A stretch of DNA of 64,000 nt from the NCBI GenBank assembly GCA_035452965.1, contig DAOTCE010000016.1:1-64000 (forward strand). The letters run 5' to 3'. The position numbers and the translations under genes are program-made. Of the stretch, positions 35,360 to 45,136 are shown one piece after another (the first letter of the stretch is position 1; each line of letters opens with the position of its first letter). The stretch comes from Candidatus Paceibacterota bacterium (GTDB taxonomy: Bacteria > Verrucomicrobiota > Verrucomicrobiia > Limisphaerales > UBA8199). The notes under the pieces were generated by a model, which saw nothing but the letters and a program-made list of their open reading frames with translations, was not told where the DNA came from and made no database searches.

Positions 35360-38300
35360 TCAGCGCACCTGGACGCGGAAGAAACGGGACGCGCCCGTGG
35401 CGGCGCCAACGGCTTGTGTAAGCACACCATCCACGCCGGCGAGGGCGGCGCCGAAGTTGCTCCAGGTCGCCGACTCGCCCAAACCGTCGCTCTGCAGCAA
35501 CTGATATGTCCTCCCCGCGCGTGCGGTCCAGGCTAACTGCGCTTCGCCGGCGGCCTGAACGAACCCGGTGATCTTGAAGCTGGAGGTGTCATCCCGCGGG
35601 TTCGTCCCGGCGACAAACTCGGCCAGGTTGGACAGACCATCGCCGTCGGCATCATCGCCCGCCCGGGAGAAGTCCTCAGCCTGACCGATCGCGTGATCGA
35701 AGAACGCCAGCCGCCACCAGTCGGGAATGCTATCGTTGCCGCTGTAGAGGTCGGCAAGCTTGCGGACCTGGATACCGGAGACGCGAGCGTTGTCCACGAC
35801 CGGAGTGAACAGCACTTTTAGCTGGGCGTTGGTGACGGCATTGGTGAAGACCAGGGTCAACGGCAAGTTCATCCCGCCGGCGGTGGCATAAATGTCAAAG
35901 TCAGTCAGCACCTGCCGCCCCTGGATATAGGCGTCGAAGACCCGCTGGCCAGCGCTGCTCCAGTAAGTCTCGGCTTCAAGCATTGTGACTTCATAGGTCC
36001 CCACCGGGCAATCAAACTGGTAGTAGAACCCCTCTGATGATGTGCTATACCGCTCCCGCTGGTAAAGCGATTGCGCGGCGGCGCATACGCCGCTAATCGT
36101 GTTAACGAGCACGCCGGTCGTGCCACCCAAATGTCCGCAGGAGCCAACGCTATAAGCCTGATCACGCATCCAGACATTGCCGGCGCAGTCCGTAACGTTC
36201 GAGGAATTGCCGCCGCTGATGCGCTGGAGGTAGTCGCCGGGCACATTCAAGAACCGGACGTTCACAGAGTTGGTAGCCGAGATATTGCCGGACGAGTCTG
36301 CCGCGCGCACGGCAAGGAGATGGGAGCCATTCAGGAAGTTGGAAGTACTCAGGAGGCAACTCCACGTATTGGTGCCGGAAGCCAAGACCCACGCGTTGGT
36401 GTCCAATCGGACCTCGACCTTCTGGACGGCGAAGTTGTCAGCGGCCGTGCCGGTAACTGTGAGATTCCCGCCCACCAAGCTCTCATTAGTCGGGGTCTGA
36501 ATCAGAACCGTTGGCGGCGTAAGATCAATATAGGTCGAGGTGCCAGTCCTGTAGCGGGCCTCGAAGCCGGCGTGAAAGGCCTTGCCAGACTCCGCACCCT
36601 GCGCGGTGGCAGCCAGACGCACAGTAACGAAGGTCTGGGCAGGAAACCCCGCGCCTGCGGGGGTAAAGGTCAAGGTGTCGTTGGCTGATGACCACGAGAA
36701 TGCGCCGCTCACAGCCGGCAGCGTCGAGAACGCGGACACAACGCTGCCGGTGCTCATCGGCTGGCTAAACCGGATGACAACGGGCGCAACCGTGGCGGCG
36801 TCCGTAGAATCGTGCGCCGGAGTGATGCTGGTGACCACGGGATCGAGCAGGGCCCACTGCGATTCCGCGAGGAACAACTTGGCCGACATGCCCGGCACCG
36901 AGATGGATGGCGTCTGCGGCCCGGCGGTCACGGTGGTAGTCTCGTTGGTGTCGAGCAGATTTACCAGCGTGGTGCCCGCCGGATAGACCGTAGAGCGGGC
37001 CGGGAGTGTTTGACTTGAGGTCGCGGTGTTCAACACCACAAGGACCTCTTGCGTGCCAAGCCGGCGAGCATAGGCAAACAGCCCCGGACCGTCTGGGTCG
37101 TTCCAAAGGTTCACATGGGAACCCGTGAGCAGCGCAGGATAGAGTCGGCGGAAATTGTTCAACCGCGCGACCCACTGGAACAGCGGGTGCGCCATGTTGA
37201 AGTTGTCGCCCAGCGAGGGGCCTTGCTCGAATTGGCCGTCGAACATGTCTTCTCGATCGTAAGGATCATTGCCCCCGTTGAAGGCCTGCTCCGTGCCGTA
37301 ATACAGGCAAGGAATGCCGCGGGCGGTGTAGAGAAAAGCCAGGGCGACCTTGAGCCGCTCCGTGTTGTTGTTGGCCTTGCCCGAACTGAGAAAACGCTCC
37401 TGGTCGTGATTGTCCAGAAACGTCACCAAGCGGTTGCGGGCCGAAGCATCATAGTTAGCGGCGAGGGCGGCATAACGGCTTTCGATCTGCGAGGTGCTGC
37501 CCGAGGCTGTGGCGAACACGTTGTTGACCGCGAAGTAGAGCGGATAATCCAGCACCGAATCCAGCTTGAAAGGCCCTCCGCCCTGGGTGCCGGTGTAGGA
37601 GCCGCACTTGGCGTTCGAGCCGTCGAGAATCTCCCCGAACATGAAGAAGTTTGGTTTCCCATTGGTTGCGGCCCAGGCATGTATCGCCGGGCACCATGTT
37701 TGCCAAAAGCCCATCTCGACGTGCTTGACGGTATCCACCCGGAAGCCGTCGAACCCGGCCTGCCCGATCCAGTACCGGTAAATCTCCACCATGCGCGCAC
37801 GCACGTAGTCCGATTCGGTGTTGAAATCGTCCAAACCGCTGAGCTCGCCGAGTTCAGCCTGGTCCTGGTTGCCGTAGTCATGGATAAGGCCGTTGTTGTG
37901 AAACAGATCGGTGAGGTTTGGATTGGCGGCGTTGGTGTTGAAGGGGGCGGGGTATTGTTTGGAGCTCCAATGGCGCAGATTGTAGCCAGCCGGCGGCGTC
38001 TTGAAGCTGTTGAAGTAGTTTCCTTCGGAACTGCCGATCAGGTCTCCACCGTGGTTGACGATGACGTCGTTAATGACCAGCAATCCACGGGCGTGGGCGG
38101 CGGCCGTGAACTGCTGCAAGTCCGCCAGCGTGCCCCAATGCGGTCCCACTTGGTAGAAGTCACGCCCGGCGTAACCGTGAAATTCGCCGTTGGCGTTAAG
38201 CACGATGGGGGAAATCCAGATCGCGGTGGCGCCGAGTGACTTGATATAGTCGAGCTTTTGTTCCAGGCCCTTGAAATCGCCACCATGCACCGACGTGCCA

Positions 38301-38530
38301 GAGCTGCCGCCGGGATTGTAACTGCCCTCCGCGTTGTTATTGGAGGAATCGCCGTCGAAGAATCGGTCCGTGACAACGTGGTAGATGCTCTGACTCTGCC
38401 AAAACTCAGGGGTTTGGTCCGCTCTCGCAGCCAAGGCGAGCAAGGTCAGCGCGAAGTTGAGGCTTGCCCCAACGGCGCCCGGCCAGAATTTGGCAGTTCG
38501 CTTCAATGTAGTCGGAACGTAGCAGAGCAA
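35360..38530 (-). CDS. secreted modular alpha-amylase (GH13)
   Basis: A 1056-residue exported enzyme that cleaves alpha-1,4-glucan. Signal region is about residues 22-37. The GH13 barrel covers about 40-520 with IYHVVTDRFFDGD, VINDVIVNH, the nucleophile Asp266 in GFDGFRVDTVKH, the acid Glu300 in FFMFGEILDG and Asp376 in FLDNHDQERF. It is followed by a C-terminal beta domain, a Big_5-like domain (about 565-660), an Ig-like domain (about 675-755), a malectin-like domain (about 760-930), a calcium-binding repeat (DDADGDGLSNLAEFVAG) and a tail ending FFRVQVR. The start is uncertain: TTG at 38530, or TTG at 38506; no ATG fits. The CBM48 protein elsewhere in the window suggests wider starch or glycogen use. 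Confidence 0.9.
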   Translation of the reverse strand: MLCYVPTTLKRTAKFWPGAVGASLNFALTLLALAARADQTPEFWQSQSIYHVVTDRFFDGDSSNNNAEGSYNPGGSSGTSVHGGDFKGLEQKLDYIKSLGATAIWISPIVLNANGEFHGYAGRDFYQVGPHWGTLADLQQFTAAAHARGLLVINDVIVNHGGDLIGSSEGNYFNSFKTPPAGYNLRHWSSKQYPAPFNTNAANPNLTDLFHNNGLIHDYGNQDQAELGELSGLDDFNTESDYVRARMVEIYRYWIGQAGFDGFRVDTVKHVEMGFWQTWCPAIHAWAATNGKPNFFMFGEILDGSNAKCGSYTGTQGGGPFKLDSVLDYPLYFAVNNVFATASGSTSQIESRYAALAANYDASARNRLVTFLDNHDQERFLSSGKANNNTERLKVALAFLYTARGIPCLYYGTEQAFNGGNDPYDREDMFDGQFEQGPSLGDNFNMAHPLFQWVARLNNFRRLYPALLTGSHVNLWNDPDGPGLFAYARRLGTQEVLVVLNTATSSQTLPARSTVYPAGTTLVNLLDTNETTTVTAGPQTPSISVPGMSAKLFLAESQWALLDPVVTSITPAHDSTDAATVAPVVIRFSQPMSTGSVVSAFSTLPAVSGAFSWSSANDTLTFTPAGAGFPAQTFVTVRLAATAQGAESGKAFHAGFEARYRTGTSTYIDLTPPTVLIQTPTNESLVGGNLTVTGTAADNFAVQKVEVRLDTNAWVLASGTNTWSCLLSTSNFLNGSHLLAVRAADSSGNISATNSVNVRFLNVPGDYLQRISGGNSSNVTDCAGNVWMRDQAYSVGSCGHLGGTTGVLVNTISGVCAAAQSLYQRERYSTSSEGFYYQFDCPVGTYEVTMLEAETYWSSAGQRVFDAYIQGRQVLTDFDIYATAGGMNLPLTLVFTNAVTNAQLKVLFTPVVDNARVSGIQVRKLADLYSGNDSIPDWWRLAFFDHAIGQAEDFSRAGDDADGDGLSNLAEFVAGTNPRDDTSSFKITGFVQAAGEAQLAWTARAGRTYQLLQSDGLGESATWSNFGAALAGVDGVLTQAVGAATGASRFFRVQVR

Positions 38531-38539
38531 TGCGTGCAG

Positions 38540-39178
38540 TTAAAGGGAAAAGCCGGCCTGCTTTAGGGCACTCCGGTAGTCCTCCGGCCAGTCAATGTCC
38601 AGGTCCATCCCGGGATCGTCCAGCTCGCAAAGGGCCACAGCCTGTTGGCTAACGGTGAGGAATTCCTTTAGATGCGCCGCCCTCGAACCGGCCACCTGCC
38701 CGAACACGGCCTTGGGTAGCATAACCGGGTGACGCCCATGACCACGACAGGCGGGCTGGCAGACGCTGGCAGGATGCCCGGCGCTGAAATCAAGCACCTG
38801 CCGCAGAGTATCCCGCCGGATTTGCGGCTGGTCGCCCAGAACAATAGCCCAGTGAGTCAGAGTGCTCACCCATCCTGGCCATCGTGCCGCGCATTGGACC
38901 GAACTCAACATGCCGCGCTCGGGAGCCGGGTTGCGAATCCGGTCTTTGGCCGAAAAGCCAAGCCGATCCAACTCCGCCTCCATGGCCGAGTCGCCGGTGG
39001 CGCACACCACAGCCACCTGGACGGCACCCAGGGCTTGCCATTGCCCGATCAAGTGGCCAATGACGGAAGTCCCACCCCAAGGCAGCAGCAGCTTGGGCTT
39101 GCCCATTCGCCTGGATGCGCCTGCTGCCAGGAGCACCACTCCAAACGAGAACTTGCGTCTGGCGGATGGCATTGTCAT
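38540..39178 (-). CDS. MocA/MobA-like nucleotidyltransferase
   Basis: A 212-residue protein. It starts with the GTP/CTP-binding loop VVLLAAGASRRMGKPKLLLP and has the family's LSSVQCAARW, IVLGDQPQIRRDTLRQVLD (GDQP metal site), SVCQPACRGHGRHPVMLPKA and DLDIDWPEDYRSALKQAG. This pattern is that of MocA (molybdenum cofactor cytidylyltransferase) and related proteins that serve xanthine-dehydrogenase-type enzymes. No molybdoenzyme gene lies nearby, so the specific reaction is unproven. It ends 9 bases past the start of the alpha-amylase gene on the same strand. Confidence 0.8.
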   Translation of the reverse strand: MTMPSARRKFSFGVVLLAAGASRRMGKPKLLLPWGGTSVIGHLIGQWQALGAVQVAVVCATGDSAMEAELDRLGFSAKDRIRNPAPERGMLSSVQCAARWPGWVSTLTHWAIVLGDQPQIRRDTLRQVLDFSAGHPASVCQPACRGHGRHPVMLPKAVFGQVAGSRAAHLKEFLTVSQQAVALCELDDPGMDLDIDWPEDYRSALKQAGFSL

Positions 39179-39298
39179 AGGACATTAGTGCCGCAAATTT
39201 CGGCGCCGGATGCAAGCACTTGGAGCCCGGCGCAGAGTCCGACGAAATACGTGTAATAAAACGAGCTGCATTTGGCTTTGTCTATATAGAGCATAGTT

Positions 39299-39883
39299 AT
39301 GCGTGAAGCCGCCATATCCGACGCGGACCGTTTCCTGGCGCTGCTCAAGCCAATCGAGCGCGAATTGGAAACGTACTGTCGGCGGCTGATCTGGGAACCC
39401 CAGGAGGCTCCCGACGCCCTTCAAAACGCCGTCCTGCGCGCGTTTAAGGCCTTCGATAGATACCACGAATATGCCAGCTTCCGGGCCTGGATGTTCAAGA
39501 TACTGACACACGAAGCCTTCGCCCTGAACCGGAAGCATGCCCGGATTGCCCGCCACGAGTTCCAGCTTGAGCCGGAGGAGTTGGCTGAACTGCCACTGCC
39601 CGGTGGGCCGGACCGAGACGGAGGCCAGCCCCTATCAGCCACGGCGTTGGACGACACCTTGGAACCACCCCTGGCGGCGGGGCTGAAGGCGCTGACGGAC
39701 ACAGAGCGCGCCGTGCTGCTGCTCCGTGCCATTGGCGATCTGCGTTACCGGGAGATCAGCGAATCCCTGGGCATCCCATTGGGCAGCGTCATGGGCAACC
39801 TGGCCCGTGCCCGGCAGAAGATGCGGGCTTGCCTCGAACGAGCTGAGCGACGAACCGCCCTACTGAAGGAGAGCCAGATATGA
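39299..39883 (+). CDS. ECF-type RNA polymerase sigma factor
   Basis: A 194-residue sigma factor. Region 2 is ELETYCRRLIWEPQEAPDAL, QNAVLRAFKAFDRYHEYASF, RAWMFKILTHEAFALNRKHA (the -10 recognition helix), and region 4 is LTDTERAVLLLRAIGDLRYR, EISESLGIPLGSVMGNLARA (the helix-turn-helix for -35). A proline/glycine-rich spacer separates them. Its stop overlaps the ATG of the anti-sigma gene (39880-39883), the usual cotranslated pair. I find no convincing autoregulated promoter in the 120-base upstream gap. Confidence 0.92.
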   Translation: MREAAISDADRFLALLKPIERELETYCRRLIWEPQEAPDALQNAVLRAFKAFDRYHEYASFRAWMFKILTHEAFALNRKHARIARHEFQLEPEELAELPLPGGPDRDGGQPLSATALDDTLEPPLAAGLKALTDTERAVLLLRAIGDLRYREISESLGIPLGSVMGNLARARQKMRACLERAERRTALLKESQI

Positions 39884-40467
39884 AATGTGACGAGTCCCAA
39901 TCATTGCAAGTCCCCTACCTGGACTCGGAGCTGGACGCCAGAACCACAATTGAAATCGAGCAGCATCTGAAGTCCTGCACAAAATGCGCGCGTCTCTTCG
40001 CCATGCAGGAAAGGCTGGACGCCCGGGTTAAGTCCTGCCTGAACCAGGGGCAGAGAACTGCAGCCCTGTGGGAGCAGATTGAGCGGTCGGTGGCAGCCGC
40101 AGCATCAGCGACGGTCCGGCGCCCCCCCTCGCCCCGCCCTGCCCTGATTGAGTTATGGCGTGCCTTCGTCACGACACTGGGGGACCAATTGCAGGCCGGC
40201 TGGCGGCGTTCACCCGGGGCCTGGGCTGGGCTGACCGCCGTCTGGGTGGTGATTCTCACCCTGAACTTCGCGGCGCGCGAATCCGAAACGCGACTGGCGG
40301 CTGGCAAGCAACTGCCGCACGCCACCGAAGTGCGCTTTGCCGTGAAACAGAAGCGACTCTTGCTGGCTGAATTGGCCTTTCTGCCCCAGCCAATACTGAC
40401 CGGCAAGTCGAAAGCGCCGACAATTAGCCCGCGCAGCGAACGCCGCGCACAAACCCTGAACATATAG
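39880..40467 (+). CDS. anti-sigma factor with zinc-finger (zf-HC2) domain
   Basis: A 195-residue membrane-anchored protein. The N-terminal zinc-finger domain has IEIEQHLKSCTKCARLFAMQ, i.e. the His-x3-Cys-x2-Cys motif of ZAS anti-sigma factors. One transmembrane helix lies at about 109-128 (GAWAGLTAVWVVILTLNFAA), leaving an outside part of about 65 residues with a Lys/Arg-rich end. It probably sequesters the sigma factor encoded just before it and releases it on an envelope signal. The next gene starts 7 bases after its stop, suggesting that protein is part of the system. Confidence 0.88.
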   Translation: MKCDESQSLQVPYLDSELDARTTIEIEQHLKSCTKCARLFAMQERLDARVKSCLNQGQRTAALWEQIERSVAAAASATVRRPPSPRPALIELWRAFVTTLGDQLQAGWRRSPGAWAGLTAVWVVILTLNFAARESETRLAAGKQLPHATEVRFAVKQKRLLLAELAFLPQPILTGKSKAPTISPRSERRAQTLNI

Positions 40468-40474
40468 AACCACT

Positions 40475-42322
40475 ATGAACGACAAACTCAGAGACTTCTT
40501 CCACACCACCTGGACCGAACCTCGCCACTTCTTCTTTTGGCTGGCAATGCTGAGCATCGCCGGATTCGTCGCGGTCGCGGTCGGCGCAGCGCTAGCGGGT
40601 CCCTTTCTCTTGTTGGCCTTCGTCGCCCTGGGTTGCATCGTCTGCTTCGTGGTCAGCGTTCCGGCCTTCATTTTGGCCTGGATTCCCCCCTTCCGTCGGT
40701 TCTGCGCGTGGCTGTTGGCACGAAAGCTCTTGGTTCTGAGCAGCCTCATCACGCTGGTCGTCCTGTTATATGCGGTGGAGAACTGGCGCGGACGCCAGGC
40801 CTGGCGGAGTTTCAAGCAGGCACGTGAGGCCAAAGGCGAGCGATTTGACTTGGCCAGCTTTACGCCGCCTCCGGTGCCGGACAGTCAAAACTTCTTTGAA
40901 ACACCGCTCTGGAGTGACCTGCGCTTCGTGCAGACAAACGGTAGGGTCGTCTGGAGCAACACTAATCGCCGCGACCGAGCCTTTTTTGACATTTACGGCC
41001 CGGGTAGCAACCGGCATCCCGATCTCGGCAACTGGGCGGTGTCCCAGCGCGTGAATCTGGTGGCGTGGCAGGGATATTACCGCGGCAACAGCAACAAAGT
41101 GGACGAAGCGGCCATGTTATCACGTGATGAGGCTTTCCGCAGGCGATACGGCTTGTTGCCGGACGGTGTGTTGCCGGAACCGGCTCCGGTTAGTGGGCCT
41201 CCAACCAATTACTTTCCCAGTGCCAAAGAGCCGCAGACTCCCGCAGCGGATGTCCTGCTGGCCTTGAGCCGGTTTGAGACAAACCGCCAGCTCCTGATCG
41301 CGTCCGCCGCCCGGCCGCAGGCCCGCTTCTGGGTCAACTACGAGGCCGGCTTCGGTATGCTGCTTCCCCACCTGGCACGGCTGAGGGGCACCGTCCAATA
41401 CCTGTCTCTCCATGCAACCGCCGCATTGAAAGCCGGCGACCGGCAAACGGCATTGGAGGACCTTAGGCTGGCGTTTCGGCTAATGGCGGTGATCCGGGCC
41501 GAACCAAACTTGATTGCACAGCTCGTTCGCATGGCAATGCTACAATTCGCGTTGCAGCCAGTGTGGGAAGGCCTGGCTGACCGGCAGTGGACAGCAGCCG
41601 ACCTGAGTGCCATCGAGAACGAACTGGCCAGCCTGGACCTTCTAGCCGATTACCAGTTTGCAATGCGCGGCGAGCGGGCGTGCGGCATCTGGGCGGCAGA
41701 TTACATCCACCGAGTGGGAATTCAGGGGCTGGATGAAATGGGGATCAGCAACTACAACACGTCAGGGCCATCGGAATGGGAGCGGTCTCTCGGCCAGGCA
41801 GTGTTCCGGCTGATCCCGGCTGGTTGGTTTAATCAAAACAAAGTCTCCGTCTGCCGCCAATTTGAAACCTACCTGCTGCCGGCGGTGGATCGGGAGCGAC
41901 GCATCGTCCCGCCCGGCCCGGTCCAAAAGGCGCAGGCCGCGCTGGAGGCGCAGCGTCCGCGGCCTTACGACGCGGTCTCGCGACTATTCCTGCCTGCCGT
42001 TGCAGGCTGCGCGCAACGATTCGCGCGCGGCCAAATTTCCAGCGACCTGGCCCGCGTCGCCTGCGCGCTGGAGCGCAGCCGCCTGGCAAATGGTTCGTTT
42101 CCTGAAGCCCTCGACGGCCTCGTGCCGAGGTTGATTGAGACGCTCCCCCACGACATTATTAACGGCGGGCCGCTGAAATACCGCCGCACCGACGACGGCC
42201 AGTTCGTCCTCTACTCGGTCGGTTGGAATGAATCCGACGATGGCGGCGTCGTGGAACAAACGAAGAACGGCAACCCGGTCCTGGACAAAAACGACTGGGT
42301 CTGGCGCTACGCAGGCAAATAG
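40475..42322 (+). CDS. large membrane protein of unknown function in the sigma operon
   Basis: A 615-residue protein with three hydrophobic helices in the first 110 residues (about 20-45, 46-72, 88-106) and a large outside domain. The outside domain is helical (LHATAALKAGDRQTALEDLR, LAFRLMAVIRAEPNLIAQLV) and ends with a beta segment that looks like the pseudopilin C-terminus (NGGPLKYRRTDDGQFVLYSV, then GWNESDDGG). Proteins of this shape occur in Planctomycetes and Verrucomicrobia. Function is unknown. Its position 7 bases after the anti-sigma gene suggests it is the sensor input or a target of that module. Confidence 0.65.
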   Translation: MNDKLRDFFHTTWTEPRHFFFWLAMLSIAGFVAVAVGAALAGPFLLLAFVALGCIVCFVVSVPAFILAWIPPFRRFCAWLLARKLLVLSSLITLVVLLYAVENWRGRQAWRSFKQAREAKGERFDLASFTPPPVPDSQNFFETPLWSDLRFVQTNGRVVWSNTNRRDRAFFDIYGPGSNRHPDLGNWAVSQRVNLVAWQGYYRGNSNKVDEAAMLSRDEAFRRRYGLLPDGVLPEPAPVSGPPTNYFPSAKEPQTPAADVLLALSRFETNRQLLIASAARPQARFWVNYEAGFGMLLPHLARLRGTVQYLSLHATAALKAGDRQTALEDLRLAFRLMAVIRAEPNLIAQLVRMAMLQFALQPVWEGLADRQWTAADLSAIENELASLDLLADYQFAMRGERACGIWAADYIHRVGIQGLDEMGISNYNTSGPSEWERSLGQAVFRLIPAGWFNQNKVSVCRQFETYLLPAVDRERRIVPPGPVQKAQAALEAQRPRPYDAVSRLFLPAVAGCAQRFARGQISSDLARVACALERSRLANGSFPEALDGLVPRLIETLPHDIINGGPLKYRRTDDGQFVLYSVGWNESDDGGVVEQTKNGNPVLDKNDWVWRYAGK

Positions 42323-42332
42323 AACGACAGTC

Positions 42333-45035
42333 TCAGAGACTTGCCTTCTCGCGCTCCAAGTGCTCGAGCGCCTTGAACGCCCGCTTCTCCAGCGAAGCGG
42401 GCAACTGCGGCCACACCGTGTTCGTCAGCCGGCGATAAATGCCCGCGGCTTGCGACCAGGCCTGCATGGCTTCGGCCAGGTTAAACGCCTCAATGCCGGC
42501 TTCCCTCGTCCAGAACTGGTCGGGCACTTCCTCGTCTTTCAGAATGTTGCCGTAAACCACATCCACGCAATTGCTGAGGGCCTGCTTGAGCAACATGACG
42601 CGCGCTTCACCGCCCTTTTGCTCAGCCCACTTCCCCAGCACAATGGCCTGCCCAACCTTGGCCTGGCTGCGGGCAGGCACGTCGGCTTGGGGCGAATCAA
42701 TTACCCGCTGGAATGCGTTGAGCGCATTGGTGAGGGAGTCGTATTGCTGTCGCGCCAGCGCCCATTGCATGTAGCAGTTGGCCCGTTCGGCCCAGGCACG
42801 AACCGCTAGCCGGTTGGTCGGGTAGTCATCGCAAATGCGGCCGAAAGCGCGCGTGGCCTCTTCGCAATTCGCGAGCTTGTTGGTTTCCGACGGGTCCACC
42901 ACGCGCATCAAGGCCTGGCCATGCTCGAACAAGGCCTGCAGCCGCAGGTCCAGACTCGGGCCGTTGAGGTTGTTGTAAAGATTTGTGAAGTAGTACCTCG
43001 CATCACCCCAGCCCTGCCGGGCCACAGCGGCGCGCCCGGCCATCAGTTGCGCCTCATAGGTCAGCTCGGACGGCGGCCAATTCGTGTTCTGAAACAGCAG
43101 CTTATAATTCATCTCCGCCTCCGCCGGGGGGCCGGCGCGAAAATAGTAGTCCGCCACCCACCATTGCGCCAGCGGGGCGAACTCGCTGGTCGGGAACTGA
43201 GCAACGAGATTGGTGAAGCACGCCAAGGCATTTGTCTCGCGCCCAGCTTGGAAGTTGGCCCAAGCGCGGTAATACTCCGCGCGCGGCCGGGCCGCGTGGT
43301 TTGTGAACCCGGCCAGCCAGCCGTCGTATTGCGCGATGGCCTCCGCCCATTTCTTCTCCTGCTCGTAGGTAGCCGCCAATGCCAATTGCACCTCCGCCAG
43401 CAGCGGCGTGTGCGGCGCACTCTGGGCGAACTCCAGCAGCATCCGGCGCGCTACCGCCGGGCCGCCCTGGCGGCTGACTTCCTGCCCCGCCAGCAGCACA
43501 GCGCGGGCGGTATCCGGGCTGTCCGGGTACCAGACCCGAACTCTCTGGAGCGCGTTGGTGGCGGTAGCCAGGTCGTTCGCCGCCAATCCAGCGCGTACCG
43601 TTTGGCAGAGGGCGCGCTCAAAGAAGTTCGTCCTGGCCTCGGGCAGCGCGGCAAACTTCTCGATGATGGCCTGGTAGTTCTTGATCGCACCCGCGTAATC
43701 GGCCTGCCGGAACTGGGTGTCCGCCAGCCGGTAGTAGGCGGCCGCCAGGTCATTCGAAAACGGCAGGCACTCGACCGCAGCCTGGAAGGCGGCCTGGGCT
43801 TCCGGCAGCTTGCCCTCCTGCCAATAACACCATCCCAAGTCCAGTTGCGCCTTGCCCCAGAGCGGGCTCTTCGGAAACTTCTTCACCAGCGTGCGGAACG
43901 AGGCCAGGGCCAGTTGGAGGCCGTTGGTTGAACCCGGCGCATTCGTCGTGGCGCCGGCGTTTAAGTGGCTGTCCCCGCCGGCATCGTGCAGGCGCAATCG
44001 CAGTTCACCCAGCGTGAGCAATGCCAGGTCAGCCGAGGCCGCCTCGGGATACTGCGCCAGGAATTTCTCCAGCATCTCTGTCGCTCCCGGGATGTTGTCG
44101 TGCGCCAGGTAAAGCCTGGTGATCTTCAGCAATGCCTGACGCTGGCGCTCGGCCGGGACGCCCTGGGCGAGGTTCCGCTGGTAGGCGACAATGGCTTCGT
44201 TGGTCCGGCCCAAGCCTTCAAACAGGCCGCCCTGAAATGCGGCGCTCTCGGCTTGCAGGTTGCTTTGCCCCGTGTCGGCAGCCATCGCCAGGAGATTCGT
44301 CGTGCCTTGCAGCGCCGCCTCGGGCCGCCCGTCCGCCTGTTGGATGCGGCAAAGCAGGTATTGCCACTGCCAGGCCAGTAACGGCTTGAGCAATCGCTTG
44401 GCCAGCGGTTGTATAATTGCCTCGGCGGAGCGGTAAGCCTTGGTCGCCAACTGCGCTTCGGCCAGCAACAACCAGCCCTGCGCTAACTGCTCGGCGTCCG
44501 CCTGGGCGCGCACCGCGGCCTGGAAGGTCCCGTTCGTCGCCTGCAACAGCTCGATCACCTTCGGCCATTCCGCGGGCTCCATGCGAGCCAGCGCCGCTCG
44601 CGCCGACGCCTCGCCGATGACGGCTTCCAGACGCCGGGCCGAGTTCGGGTACTCCTTGACTACCTTCGCAAAGTCAACCCCGGCTGTGCGCCATTCTCCA
44701 TTGCGGGCGCGGGCCTCGGCGATCCAGAAGAGATACTGGTCGGCATTCGTTCCGGCGGCATTCTGGTGCGCCGAAAGCAGCTCGATCGCACCGGCGTAAT
44801 TCGACAATTGGAGCCGGGCCTGCGCCTGGAGCAAGATCGCTTCCGCCAGGCGCGGCGAGGCCGGATGCTTCTGGCGGAAATCGGCCAGCTCCGCCTCCGC
44901 CCGATCATAAAACGTGTCGTGGAAAGCCTTTACCGCCGCGTCGAAAGCGCGGTCCGCCGGGGTCGCCGCCAGAAGCCGCGGCTCCGCGGCAAGCAGCACA
45001 ATCAGAAGCAGAATCCACCGGCACAGGACGGCCAT
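42333..45035 (-). CDS. exported tetratricopeptide-repeat protein
   Basis: A 900-residue exported protein (signal at residues 1-24, cleavage near LLA-AT). The rest is a long run of helix pairs in the TPR pattern: for example AELADFRQKHPASPRLAEAI, AYQRNLAQGVPAERQRQALL, LGWCYWQEGKLPEAQAAFQA and AYYRLADTQFRQADYAGAIK. I estimate more than 15 repeats. No catalytic motif is seen; it is likely a periplasmic scaffold, as for BamD- or YbgF-like parts of envelope machines. The gene converges with the membrane protein at 42322, with ten bases between the stops. Confidence 0.85.
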   Translation of the reverse strand: MAVLCRWILLLIVLLAAEPRLLAATPADRAFDAAVKAFHDTFYDRAEAELADFRQKHPASPRLAEAILLQAQARLQLSNYAGAIELLSAHQNAAGTNADQYLFWIAEARARNGEWRTAGVDFAKVVKEYPNSARRLEAVIGEASARAALARMEPAEWPKVIELLQATNGTFQAAVRAQADAEQLAQGWLLLAEAQLATKAYRSAEAIIQPLAKRLLKPLLAWQWQYLLCRIQQADGRPEAALQGTTNLLAMAADTGQSNLQAESAAFQGGLFEGLGRTNEAIVAYQRNLAQGVPAERQRQALLKITRLYLAHDNIPGATEMLEKFLAQYPEAASADLALLTLGELRLRLHDAGGDSHLNAGATTNAPGSTNGLQLALASFRTLVKKFPKSPLWGKAQLDLGWCYWQEGKLPEAQAAFQAAVECLPFSNDLAAAYYRLADTQFRQADYAGAIKNYQAIIEKFAALPEARTNFFERALCQTVRAGLAANDLATATNALQRVRVWYPDSPDTARAVLLAGQEVSRQGGPAVARRMLLEFAQSAPHTPLLAEVQLALAATYEQEKKWAEAIAQYDGWLAGFTNHAARPRAEYYRAWANFQAGRETNALACFTNLVAQFPTSEFAPLAQWWVADYYFRAGPPAEAEMNYKLLFQNTNWPPSELTYEAQLMAGRAAVARQGWGDARYYFTNLYNNLNGPSLDLRLQALFEHGQALMRVVDPSETNKLANCEEATRAFGRICDDYPTNRLAVRAWAERANCYMQWALARQQYDSLTNALNAFQRVIDSPQADVPARSQAKVGQAIVLGKWAEQKGGEARVMLLKQALSNCVDVVYGNILKDEEVPDQFWTREAGIEAFNLAEAMQAWSQAAGIYRRLTNTVWPQLPASLEKRAFKALEHLEREKASL

Positions 45036-45136
45036 AGCATCCCAACTCTAAACCAGACCGCACAGCGACGGAAAGTGGTAAATGGGCCGCGATATCCAGC
45101 GGCACTGCGCGCCAGGTGAGGCCCCGTCGCGACATC

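Noticed and set aside
37049..38239. 396-codon plus-strand frame inside the alpha-amylase gene
   Set aside because: It is antisense to well-conserved GH13 motifs, has no family resemblance, and arises from GC-rich codon use.
42313..42346. nested dyad at the convergent ends of the membrane and TPR genes as a bidirectional terminator
   Set aside because: Short stems, overlapping coding sequence and no U-run; too weak to annotate.
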